NCBI RefSeq assembly: GCF_024462775.1
Contig: NZ_JANGCE010000035.1
Coordinates: forward strand, 1 to 34,727
Length of the DNA stretch: 34,727 bases
Reading direction: 5' to 3'
Source of the DNA: Butyricicoccus faecihominis
Lineage (GTDB): Bacteria; Bacillota; Clostridia; Oscillospirales; Butyricicoccaceae
Part shown: one piece after another, positions 8,117 to 15,764 of the stretch
Numbering within the stretch: the first letter of the stretch is position 1
How the letters are laid out: every line of letters begins with the position of its first letter
The notes under the pieces: model-generated
Database searches by the model: none
The model's input: only the letters and a program-made list of their open reading frames with translations
Told to the model about the DNA's origin: nothing
Made by a program: the position numbers and the translations under genes

Positions 8117-8129
8117 GGAGACGCTTGCG

Positions 8130-9518
8130 GTGAAAAGCAAAACAACGATCGATATGACCAACGGCCCGCTGCTGGGCAATATTCTGCTGTTCAGCCTGCC
8201 GCTGATGGCGTCCAATATTTTGCAGATTCTGTTCAACGCGGCGGACGTGGTCGTGGTGGGCCGGTTTGCGGGCCACACCAGCTTGGCCGCCGTGGGCAGC
8301 ACGGTGAGCGTGATCTTTCTGTTTACCAACCTGCTGATCGGCCTTGCCGTGGGCGTCAATGTGGTGATCGCCCGCTATTTGGGGCTGACCGGGTACGAAC
8401 GGGAGATATCGCGCACGCTGCACACCTCGGTGCTGGTCGCGCTGGTGGGCGGCACGCTCCTCGGTTTGATCGGCATCGCGGCGACCGGCTGGGTGCTCGA
8501 TCTCATTTCGGTACCGGAAGACGTGCGCTCGCTCGCGGCCACCTATATGCGCATTTATTTTATTGGCACGCCGGTTAATATGCTGTATAATTATGGCGCG
8601 GCCGCGTTGCGCGCCAAGGGCGATACCCGCCGCCCGCTCATCTTTTTGCTCATCAGCGGCGTGCTCAATGTCGTTCTGAATTTAATCTTTGTCATTCCGC
8701 TGCAAATGAACGTGGTGGGCGTGGGTCTGGCCACGGTCATCAGCCAAGGGCTGAGCGCGGTGCTGGTGCTGCACTGCCTGTCTCAGGCAGAGGATGAGCT
8801 GCGCTTTAGCTGGCGGGACCTGTGTCTGGACCGGCGCAGCTTGATCGATATCGCCCGCATCGGCATTCCCGCGGGCGTGCAAAGCTGCCTGTTCAGCTTG
8901 GCAAACGTGGTGATCCAAGGCGCGATCAACTCGTACGACAGCATTATCATGGCCGGTTCCAGCGCGGCGGCCAATATAGAAAATTTCCTGTACAGCTCGA
9001 TGAATTCGTTCCACCACGCCTGCCAGACCTTTACCAGCCAGAACGTGGGCGCGGGGCGGTATGACCGCATCGGCCGTATCGTGCGCACCTGCATCCTCTG
9101 CACCATCGTGCTCGGCGTGACCCAAAGCGCTTTGGCGGATATTTTCGCCCGCCCGCTGATCAGCATTTATAACAGCGACCCGGCCGTGATCACGGCGGGC
9201 GCGGAGCGTTTGGTCATCATGGCCACGCCCTATGTGATCTTCGGCTGCGCCGATGTGCTGGTTGGCGCGATACGCGGCTACGGCTATCCGATCGCACCGG
9301 TCATCATCAATCTGCTGGGTACCTGCGGCTTCCGCCTGCTTTGGATATCCCTCTTGGATACCAGCAAGGTCAGCGTGCATTGGGTGTATATGTCGTTCCC
9401 GATCAGCTGGGTGCTGATCTCGTTGGCGCTCATTCCGTTTTGGATCTATCTGCGGCGGCGGGAGCATCGCGTGGGGCCGCGTTCCGGGCACCCGGAAAAG
9501 AAATTGGAAGAAGGATAG
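8130..9518 (+). CDS. MATE family exporter (second of three), in operon with a UvrA-like ATPase
   Basis: The 462 residues start at GTG 8130, with ATGAGGAG 9 bp upstream. About 12 membrane helices are expected. The N-terminus (MTNGPLLGNILLFSLPLMAS, then NILQILFNAADVVVVGRF) is classic for the MATE subgroup common in Clostridia. Its stop codon TAG is directly followed by the ATG of the UvrA-like gene, so the two are translationally coupled. A pump paired with a DNA-associated UvrA-like protein recalls the DrrAB plus DrrC arrangement for anthracycline self-resistance. A shared role against DNA-binding compounds is therefore plausible but not proven. Confidence 0.9.
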   Translation: MKSKTTIDMTNGPLLGNILLFSLPLMASNILQILFNAADVVVVGRFAGHTSLAAVGSTVSVIFLFTNLLIGLAVGVNVVIARYLGLTGYEREISRTLHTSVLVALVGGTLLGLIGIAATGWVLDLISVPEDVRSLAATYMRIYFIGTPVNMLYNYGAAALRAKGDTRRPLIFLLISGVLNVVLNLIFVIPLQMNVVGVGLATVISQGLSAVLVLHCLSQAEDELRFSWRDLCLDRRSLIDIARIGIPAGVQSCLFSLANVVIQGAINSYDSIIMAGSSAAANIENFLYSSMNSFHHACQTFTSQNVGAGRYDRIGRIVRTCILCTIVLGVTQSALADIFARPLISIYNSDPAVITAGAERLVIMATPYVIFGCADVLVGAIRGYGYPIAPVIINLLGTCGFRLLWISLLDTSKVSVHWVYMSFPISWVLISLALIPFWIYLRRREHRVGPRSGHPEKKLEEG

Positions 9519-11807
9519 ATGGAAACCGTGATGAAGGCAAGAGAAGAGATCGAGATCGTCGGCGCTTCGGAAAACAATCTGAAGCACCTGACCCTTTCCG
9601 TCCCCAAGGAGGAGCTGGTCGTGATCGCCGGGGTGTCCGGCTCCGGCAAAAGCACGCTCGCTTTTGAAACGCTCGCGGCGGAGGGCGGCCGCCAATGGCA
9701 GGCCACCTATCCGCTGTATCTGCGCAACCGCCTGCCGCGCTACGAGCGCCCGGCGGTCGATTATATCCGCAACCTGACCCCCTGCGTGGTGGTCGATCAA
9801 AAGGCCATCGGCGCGAACGCCCGCTCCACCGTGGGCACGGCGGCGGATGTTTCGCCGCTCGTCCGCCTGCTGTTTTCGCGCGTGGGCAAGCCCAGCGCGG
9901 GCGGCTCCATGGCCTATTCGTTCAACCACCCGCACGGCATGTGCCCGGATTGCACCGGCCTTGGCGAGCGGGTGCAGCTTGATGAGGACAGCTTATTTGA
10001 CATCGATAAATCAATCAACGAGGGCGCGATCCGGTTCAGCCAGTTTTCCGGCGGCAGCTGGCAGGAGTTTTATTATCACTGCAACCCTCTGCTGGACGCG
10101 GATAAAAAGCTGCGCGATTATACCGAGGAGGAGTGGAAGGTCCTGCGCATCGGCCCGGACACGCCGCTGGTGATGGATTTTATCCGCAACAACACCGGTC
10201 AAGTATCCAAGTTGCCGTACGAGGGCGTGGTCGCCCGGTTCAACCGGCTGTATTTGAACCGCGATATCTCCGGGCTGAAAAAGGGCGTGCGGGACGAAGC
10301 CATGCGCTTTGTCCGGCGCTGCCCCTGCTCGTCCTGCGGCGGCAGCGGCCTGAACCCCAAGGCGCTGGCCTCCCGCATCGGCGGCTATAACATTTCGGAC
10401 TACTACGCCATGCAGGTGAGCGACCTGCTGCCGGTGCTGGAGCAGATCAGCGATCCGCTGGGGCGCTCCATCGCGGCGCAGATCGCGGATAGCCTGCGGC
10501 ATATGGTGCAGGTCGGTCTGGGCTATCTCAGCCTGTCGCGCCGGACGGACACGCTGTCCGGCGGCGAGGCGCAGAGACTGAAGATGGTGCGCCATCTGGG
10601 CAGCAGCCTGAGCAATATCACCTATATTTTTGACGAACCAACCGCCGGCCTGCATCCGGCGGACGCCAGACGGATCGGCGACCTGCTGCTGGATCTGCGC
10701 GACAAACACAACACCGTGCTGGTGGTAGAGCACAGCAGGCAGATGATCGAACTGGCCGACCATGTGATCGAGCTGGGGCCATGGGCCGGCGGACAGGGCG
10801 GCGAGCTGGTCTATCAGGGCGATCTGGATGGCCTGCAGAAAAGCGATACGCTGACCGCGCGCTCGATGAGCGGCAATATCGCGCTGAACACGTCCCCGCT
10901 GCCGTGGCAGGAGGGCTTTGCCATCAAGCACGCCCGGCTGCACAATTTAAAGGACGTTTCCGTGACGGTGCCCAAGGGCATTCTGACAGCCGTTACCGGC
11001 GTGGCCGGTTCGGGCAAAAGCAGCCTAATCTGCCATGAATTCGCCGTGCGCTACGCGGAGGCCATCGTGATCGACCAGCGGCCCATCGGCACCTCGACCC
11101 GTTCCAGCCCGGCCACGTATACGGGCGTAATGGACGAAATACGCAAGCTGTTCGCCAAGCAAAACGGCGTGAGCGCGCAGTGGTTTAGCGCCAACTCCAA
11201 GGGGGCCTGCCCCGTTTGTAAGGGCAAGGGAGAGATCACCCCGGACGTGGCCTTTGCCGATCCCGTGGCGATCCGCTGCGAGGAGTGCGGCGGCAGCCGC
11301 TTTAACCCCACGGCGCTCAGCTATACCTATCAGGGCAAGAACATCGAACAGGTGATGGGCCTGACCATCACGCAGGCGCTGGAGTTCTTCCCCCAGCCCA
11401 AGATACAGGAGCCGCTGAAGGCCTTGCAGGAGGTCGGGCTGGGCTATATGACGCTGGGGCAGCCCACCAGCACCCTGTCCGGTGGCGAGACGCAGCGCCT
11501 GAAGCTGGCCAGCGAGCTGAACCGGGAGGGCAATGTTTACGTGATGGACGAGCCCTCCGCCGGTCTGCACAGCCGGGATGTGGAAAACCTGCTGGCGCTG
11601 CTGCGCAGGCTTGTGGAGCAGGGCAACACGGTCGTGGTGGTGGAACACCGTTTGGAGCTGATCGCCGCGGCCGATTGGATCATCGATATGGGGCCGGAGG
11701 GCGGCAACAAGGGCGGCGAAATCCTGTTTACCGGCACGCCGGAGGGCCTAATCGATTGCCCGCATTCGGAAACCGGCAAATACCTGCGCCGCTGCTGCAA
11801 GCCATGA
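9519..11807 (+). CDS. UvrA-like ABC ATPase lacking the UvrB-binding domain (DrrC-like)
   Basis: The protein has 762 residues against about 940 for true UvrA. Two ABC modules are complete: Walker A GVSGSGKST at 38-46 and GVAGSGKSS near 493, and signature LSGGE near 345 and 652, each followed by a FDEP/MDEP Walker B. Zinc-ligand pairs are kept (CPDC ~140, CPCSSC ~267, CPVC ~562, CEEC ~586). After the LLFSRVG segment the chain passes almost directly to the first zinc module, so the UvrB-binding insertion is missing and it should not load UvrB. The Streptomyces drug-resistance protein DrrC has this size and build. It starts at the base after the MATE stop and is the last gene of the operon. Confidence 0.88.
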   Translation: METVMKAREEIEIVGASENNLKHLTLSVPKEELVVIAGVSGSGKSTLAFETLAAEGGRQWQATYPLYLRNRLPRYERPAVDYIRNLTPCVVVDQKAIGANARSTVGTAADVSPLVRLLFSRVGKPSAGGSMAYSFNHPHGMCPDCTGLGERVQLDEDSLFDIDKSINEGAIRFSQFSGGSWQEFYYHCNPLLDADKKLRDYTEEEWKVLRIGPDTPLVMDFIRNNTGQVSKLPYEGVVARFNRLYLNRDISGLKKGVRDEAMRFVRRCPCSSCGGSGLNPKALASRIGGYNISDYYAMQVSDLLPVLEQISDPLGRSIAAQIADSLRHMVQVGLGYLSLSRRTDTLSGGEAQRLKMVRHLGSSLSNITYIFDEPTAGLHPADARRIGDLLLDLRDKHNTVLVVEHSRQMIELADHVIELGPWAGGQGGELVYQGDLDGLQKSDTLTARSMSGNIALNTSPLPWQEGFAIKHARLHNLKDVSVTVPKGILTAVTGVAGSGKSSLICHEFAVRYAEAIVIDQRPIGTSTRSSPATYTGVMDEIRKLFAKQNGVSAQWFSANSKGACPVCKGKGEITPDVAFADPVAIRCEECGGSRFNPTALSYTYQGKNIEQVMGLTITQALEFFPQPKIQEPLKALQEVGLGYMTLGQPTSTLSGGETQRLKLASELNREGNVYVMDEPSAGLHSRDVENLLALLRRLVEQGNTVVVVEHRLELIAAADWIIDMGPEGGNKGGEILFTGTPEGLIDCPHSETGKYLRRCCKP

Positions 11808-11844
11808 CAAGCGCTGCGCCGTGTGCTCACAAAATAAGAAACAA

Positions 11845-11878
11845 AAGGCGAAGGGACGCGGCCGCGTTCCTTCGCCTT
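11845..11878. terminator. Hairpin after the UvrA-like gene
   Basis: AAGGCGAAGG and CCTTCGCCTT form a long stem with an ACGCGGCCGCGT inner palindrome. There is no clear U-run, but it lies 37 bp past the stop and is directly followed by the truncated structured element. This is the same hairpin-then-element order seen in copies A and B. Confidence 0.6.
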
Positions 11879-11953
11879 GGCATGTCAAAAAACCTTCGCG
11901 CCGCTGCGCGTATGGAATGAGAAATTGAAGCGTTGCTTCCATTTGACAAAAAG
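11879..11953 (+). repeat. Truncated copy C of the structured element
   Basis: GGCATGTCAAAAAACC, then TCGCGCCGCTGCGCG, matches the left end of copies A and B. The following stem AAATTGAAGC/GCTTCCATTT, then TTGACAAAAA, matches copy A (AAATTGAAGC/GCTTCAATTT, TTGACCAAAAA). The element stops there; its right two thirds are missing. Confidence 0.7.
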
Positions 11954-11961
11954 GATATAAT
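11933..11961 (+). promoter_or_regulatory. Promoter of the third MATE gene, -35 inside the truncated element
   Basis: TTGCTT (11933-11938), 17 bp and TATAAT (11956-11961) form a good promoter 48 bp ahead of the MATE start. The -35 hexamer is the descending arm of the element's variable stem. Confidence 0.65.
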
Positions 11962-11962
11962 C

Positions 11963-11983
11963 ATTACAAAACGTAAGTTGTAA
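11963..11983. promoter_or_regulatory. Possible operator over the start point of the third MATE gene
   Basis: TTACAA, 8 nt and TTGTAA form a perfect 6-bp dyad just downstream of the -10 box. That position would suit a repressor of MarR or similar type. No regulator gene is adjacent. Confidence 0.35.
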
Positions 11984-12008
11984 ATTACAGCTAGAAAGCG
12001 GTGCGGCG

Positions 12009-13346
12009 ATGCAAAGCGATTTGACCAAGGGTCCGGTGATGAAGACCATGCTGCTTTTTGCGGTGCCCATGATTTTAGGCAACCTGCTACAGCAATGCTA
12101 CAACGTGGCGGATACCTTGATCGTGGGCCGCTTTTTAGGCGCCGGGGCGTTGGCGGCGGTTGGCTCGGCTTTTTCACTGATGACCTTTCTCACCTCGATC
12201 CTGCTCGGGCTGTGCATGGGAAGCGGTGCGGTCTTTTCGATCCGCTTTGGCCAAAAGGACATGGATGGGCTGAAAGAAAGCATGGTTACCTCCTTTGCTT
12301 TGATCGCGGCACTGAGCATCCTTTTGAATGTGCTGGCCTTTTGGGGGATGGGCTGGGTCATGCGCGCGCTGCAAGTGCCGGAAGAGATCGTCGGCTTGAT
12401 GCACGATTATCTGATCGTTATTTTTGCTGGAATCACGGCTGTATTTTTGTATAACTTTTTTGCGTGTCTGCTGCGCGCGATCGGCAATTCCATCATCCCG
12501 CTGCTGTTTTTGGCAATATCTGCGGTACTCAACATCGGGCTGGACCTTTGGTTCGTGCTGGGGCTGCGCCGGGGCGTCGCCGGAGCGGCGGAAGCCACGG
12601 TGATCGCGCAATATGTTTCGGGTATCGGGATCGCGCTTTATACGTGGCTTAAGTGCCCCGTACTGCGGCCGCAGAAAAAGCATTGCCGTGTGAGCAAGCG
12701 TTGCCTAAAGGAGATCGCCGGGTTTTCCGTACTCACCTGCATGCAGCAATCGGTGATGAATCTGGGCATTCTGATGGTGCAGGGGCTGGTCAACAGCTTT
12801 GGCGCCACCGTGATGGCGGCGTTCGCGGCGGCCGTGAAAATAGACGCTTTTGCCTATATGCCGGTGCAGGATTTTGGCAACGCCTTTTCCTCCTTCATTG
12901 CGCAGAACTACGGAGCGGGGCAGAAGGAGCGTATCCGCACCGGCGTGAAAGGCGCGATCGCGGTCTCGCTTCTCTTCTGCGTCGCGGTCTCCGCTGGCGT
13001 GTGGCTGTTTGCGCGCCCGCTGATGCGGTTGTTCGTCGGCGCGGGGGAAACCGCCATTTTGGCGGAGGGCATCCGCTATCTGCATATCGAAGGGGCGTTT
13101 TACTGCGGCATCGGCTGCCTGTTTTTGCTGTATGGGCTTTACCGGGCGCTGGGCAGGCCGGGTATGTCGGTCGTCCTCACCGTGCTGTCGCTCGGCACCC
13201 GTGTGGCGCTGGCATATGTGCTTTCCGCTGTCCCCGCCTTTGGCGTGGCGGGCATCTGGTGGTCCGTCCCCATCGGCTGGTTTCTGGCGGACGCCGTCGG
13301 CCTTCTCTACCTAAAACGTCAATTCCGGCGCGCCTTTGGATCATAA
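12009..13346 (+). CDS. MATE family exporter (third of three)
   Basis: The 445 residues begin MQSDLTKGPVMKTMLLFAVP, with the family's PMILGNLLQQCYNVADTLIV segment in the first helix region, and about 12 membrane helices. The ribosome site is weak (GAAAGCGGTG). It has its own promoter and stops exactly at the left hairpin of element B, which should terminate it. It belongs to the same Clostridial MATE group as the 8130-9518 gene rather than to that of 4003-5352, judged by the DLTKGPV/DMTNGPL-type N-terminus. Its substrate is unknown. Confidence 0.9.
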   Translation: MQSDLTKGPVMKTMLLFAVPMILGNLLQQCYNVADTLIVGRFLGAGALAAVGSAFSLMTFLTSILLGLCMGSGAVFSIRFGQKDMDGLKESMVTSFALIAALSILLNVLAFWGMGWVMRALQVPEEIVGLMHDYLIVIFAGITAVFLYNFFACLLRAIGNSIIPLLFLAISAVLNIGLDLWFVLGLRRGVAGAAEATVIAQYVSGIGIALYTWLKCPVLRPQKKHCRVSKRCLKEIAGFSVLTCMQQSVMNLGILMVQGLVNSFGATVMAAFAAAVKIDAFAYMPVQDFGNAFSSFIAQNYGAGQKERIRTGVKGAIAVSLLFCVAVSAGVWLFARPLMRLFVGAGETAILAEGIRYLHIEGAFYCGIGCLFLLYGLYRALGRPGMSVVLTVLSLGTRVALAYVLSAVPAFGVAGIWWSVPIGWFLADAVGLLYLKRQFRRAFGS

Positions 13347-13625
13347 AATACCGCCGGGCGATAAGCCCGGCGGTATTGCAGCGTGTCAAAGAACTCCCTC
13401 GCGCCGCAGCGCGCATAAAATAGGATTTTGCCGTTTGCGGCAAAATTCATAAAAACCGGGAGCATGTATCTCGGTTTTTATACAAACCGACTTCAAGTGT
13501 GCCTGCAAGGCGCGCGTAGAAGCCGGAATCCTCGATCGAAATGGGGCTTTGTTTCGATCGATAGACTGTCAAAAATAGTTTTTTGACAGTCTCAAATACC
13601 GCCGGGCGATAAGCCCGGCGGTATT
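13347..13625. repeat. Structured intergenic element, copy B (217-nt core between two identical 31-nt hairpins)
   Basis: The flanks 13347-13377 and 13595-13625 are identical 31-nt hairpins in direct orientation: 13-bp arms AATACCGCCGGGC/GCCCGGCGGTATT and a GATAA loop. They differ wholly from those of copy A. Core stems occupy the same places as in A: GCGC stem, variable stem ATTTTGCCG/CGGCAAAAT, AAAAACCG/CGGTTTTT, a branched region with CTTC/GAAG where A has GGCG/CGCC, CGATCGAAA/TTTCGATCG, and AGACTGTCAAAA/TTTTGACAGTCT. Sequence changes that keep pairing point to selection on structure. The left hairpin terminates the MATE gene; the right one ends the minus-strand operon. Confidence 0.88.
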
Positions 13626-13649
13626 GAGAAGGAAGAAAGAGGCTGTCGA

Positions 13650-14465
13650 TCAAAGGACCGCGGCGATATCCAATACCTTGGACAGCGCGCGGCGAACAAA
13701 AGCGAGCGTTTGTTCGCCAACGGCAAGCTCCACGCCGTGCGGCGCATGGGAAAGGTCCTTGATCTTGCCGTCCGCCGGGTCAAGACCCATGCGCAGGATA
13801 TCGGTATAGGGAGAATCGGTGCTGATGGAGCGTTCGATCCCCACCTGATGCAGGCTGAAAAATTGGTTGGGGGCCAGCGCCTTGACGCGCTCGTACACTT
13901 CGCAGCCATCCACGCCGGCGGTTTGGGCCAGCGCCAGAAGCGGCTGGGCCAGTGCGTGGATCAGGATATTCGCCGCGGACGTATCGCGCTTGTCGCGCGC
14001 GTATTTGCGCACGGGCGCGGCGAGCGTCATGAGGAAAAGTCCGCCGCCCGGCAGCAGGCCGCTGTTTTCACGGGCCACGCGCGGCAGATAGGCTGCGCCA
14101 TAGGCCAGCAGGTCGTCCAACTGCGTCCAATCCTGAGCGGTGCAACCCGCCGCCACACCGCGTTCCAAAAGCGCGGAAAGCAGGATCAGCGCGGTTTTTA
14201 CGCCGTCCGCGGGAATCTCGGCTTGCCGCAGCACGGCGGCGGCCCGGCCCTTCTGCTGTGCCAGCTGCGCGTTTTGCAGCAGTACCGCAAAGGACGGCGT
14301 TGTGTGATACCCGCCATCCGAATCGATATACTGCACCAGCTTGCCGCTGCCATAGAGCCGCGCCGCAACTTGTGCCAGCGCGTGAACGCCGTCCGACAGA
14401 GCGGGGCAGGGGGGCGCGGCTATTTGCATTTTGTTCTGCATTTCTTTCATGCGGCCCGCCTTCAC
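13650..14465 (-). CDS. Equatorial-domain-only chaperonin (Cpn60/TCP-1)-like protein
   Basis: The 271 residues start at a GTG with AAAGGAG 10 bp upstream (an ATG at 14486 lacks a ribosome site). Residues 24-120 follow the N-terminal equatorial half of GroEL: GVHALAQVAARLYGSGK for GVNVLADAVKVTLGPKG, and ADGVKTALILLSALLERGVA (86-105) for GDGTTTATVLAQAII plus the EGLKAVA that follows. After a short joint, residues 134-270 follow the C-terminal half: LPGGG at 138-142, ALAQPLLALAQTAGVDGCEV (171-190), TDILRMGLDP at 221-230. The intermediate and apical domains (~135-409 of GroEL) are absent, as are Thr89/Thr90, Lys51-Asp52 and the catalytic Asp398. No folding chamber is possible, and ATP hydrolysis is unlikely. 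It ends the LacI-TctCBA-FAD oxidoreductase operon, so it may assist or regulate the oxidoreductase. That role is inference. Confidence 0.72.
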   Translation of the reverse strand: MKAGRMKEMQNKMQIAAPPCPALSDGVHALAQVAARLYGSGKLVQYIDSDGGYHTTPSFAVLLQNAQLAQQKGRAAAVLRQAEIPADGVKTALILLSALLERGVAAGCTAQDWTQLDDLLAYGAAYLPRVARENSGLLPGGGLFLMTLAAPVRKYARDKRDTSAANILIHALAQPLLALAQTAGVDGCEVYERVKALAPNQFFSLHQVGIERSISTDSPYTDILRMGLDPADGKIKDLSHAPHGVELAVGEQTLAFVRRALSKVLDIAAVL

Positions 14466-14489
14466 GCGGGCCGCTCTCCTTTCCATGTT

Positions 14490-15764
14490 TTACGGCGCGA
14501 CATTGGTGCGGCGCAGCGCGTCGTGCAGTTCGTTCAGGTCGAGATCGAGCGGCGCTTTCTCCCGCGCGATGCAAAGCGCTGCCACAATGCCCATGGCATG
14601 CCCCATGTTCATGACGATCGGCATGACGCGGTAGCTGGAATGCGCCTTGTGCGTGCCTGAAATGTTGCGTCCATTGAGCAGCAGCCCTTCAATCCCTCGC
14701 GGTACGAAGCTGCGCAGCGGGATCGTATAGGGGGCGGGCTGCTGAAAGGCCTTGTATTCGCCGTTTGCGTCCAGCCCCGCGCCCTCAACGTTGTGCAGGT
14801 CGAAAAAGAAGTTGGACTTGGTGACGACCCAATCGTCAAACACCCTTGCCTCGGCGATATCGTCTTCGGTCAAACGGTAGTGCGCTTCAAAACGCCGCGT
14901 TTCGCGCACGCCGATCACGTCGGCGCTGTCGATCAGGTAGCAGCCCTCATAGCCGGGCACATGGCGCTGCAAGAAAGCGATGATTTCCGGGATCTGTTTT
15001 CTGCATACGTATTCAGCGCGATTGAGATCGCGCACGTCCGTACCGTCCACATTGATCACGTTGGTCATGTTGACGGTGACCACGCCGGGCAGCGAGGCGG
15101 GATACAGCAGGATGTGGCCGGCAGGCTGGGGCAGCTCCCGGCGGCCCAGCGTCTGTAAGTCGCCCTCGGGCAGCTGCACGGTGTCTTCAAAGCCCCAGAA
15201 GAACATGGCCCGATCCATATCCACACCCGCGACTTTAAACATGATGGTCATCGGCTGCATGCCGCCGTCCTCGCGGCCCTTTTCAAACGGCGCGCCCGCG
15301 CGGGCGGCCACGTCGCCGTCGCCCGTGGAATCGATCAGCATGCGGCAGGCGATGGCCTCCCGTCCGGATTTGCTTTCCGTAATGATGCCGGTCACGCGGC
15401 TGCCCTCCATCACCACATCGCTGAACGCGGTGTACAGCTGTACCTCCACCCCGGCTTCCTGCAGCATGTCCAGCATTAAAATGCGAAGCTTTTCGGGGTT
15501 GATCACCTGTTCGCTTTCACAGTCGCGCGCTTTGGCGCGCAACTCCTCAAAGCAGCCGCCGTCCTGTCGCCCGGTCCAGTGGCTCATAATGCCGGTGGTA
15601 GCGACCCCGCCGATCGCGCCGCTCTGTTCGATCAGCATGGTTTTGCGGCCCATGCGTGCGGCATGCAGCGCCGCGCCAAAGCCCGCCGGGCCGCCGCCCA
15701 CGACGAGCACCTCGGTCTCGGCGACGACCGGGGTTTGCCGGGCCGGTTCGGTAATATAATTCAT
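14490..15764 (-). CDS. FAD-dependent oxidoreductase (FAD_oxidored family)
   Basis: The 424 residues carry an N-terminal FAD-binding Rossmann motif (VLVVGGGPAGFGAALHAARM, 19-38) with a ribose-binding Glu at 46. A DSTGDGDVAARAGAP segment lies near 150, and a C-terminal LLLNGRNISGTHKAHSSYRV, then MPIVMNMGHAMG, closes the FAD site. No signal peptide, heme motif or Fe-S cysteines are seen, so this is a cytosolic flavoprotein rather than a flavocytochrome fumarate reductase. The ATG overlaps the TctA stop (ATGA) and follows AAGGAG. The substrate is probably the acid imported by TctCBA, oxidised or reduced after uptake; its identity is unknown. Confidence 0.85.
   Translation of the reverse strand: MNYITEPARQTPVVAETEVLVVGGGPAGFGAALHAARMGRKTMLIEQSGAIGGVATTGIMSHWTGRQDGGCFEELRAKARDCESEQVINPEKLRILMLDMLQEAGVEVQLYTAFSDVVMEGSRVTGIITESKSGREAIACRMLIDSTGDGDVAARAGAPFEKGREDGGMQPMTIMFKVAGVDMDRAMFFWGFEDTVQLPEGDLQTLGRRELPQPAGHILLYPASLPGVVTVNMTNVINVDGTDVRDLNRAEYVCRKQIPEIIAFLQRHVPGYEGCYLIDSADVIGVRETRRFEAHYRLTEDDIAEARVFDDWVVTKSNFFFDLHNVEGAGLDANGEYKAFQQPAPYTIPLRSFVPRGIEGLLLNGRNISGTHKAHSSYRVMPIVMNMGHAMGIVAALCIAREKAPLDLDLNELHDALRRTNVAP

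Noticed and set aside
9519-11807. UvrA of the UvrABC excision-repair complex
   Set aside because: It is about 180 residues too short and lacks the UvrB-binding insertion; no uvrB or uvrC is adjacent.
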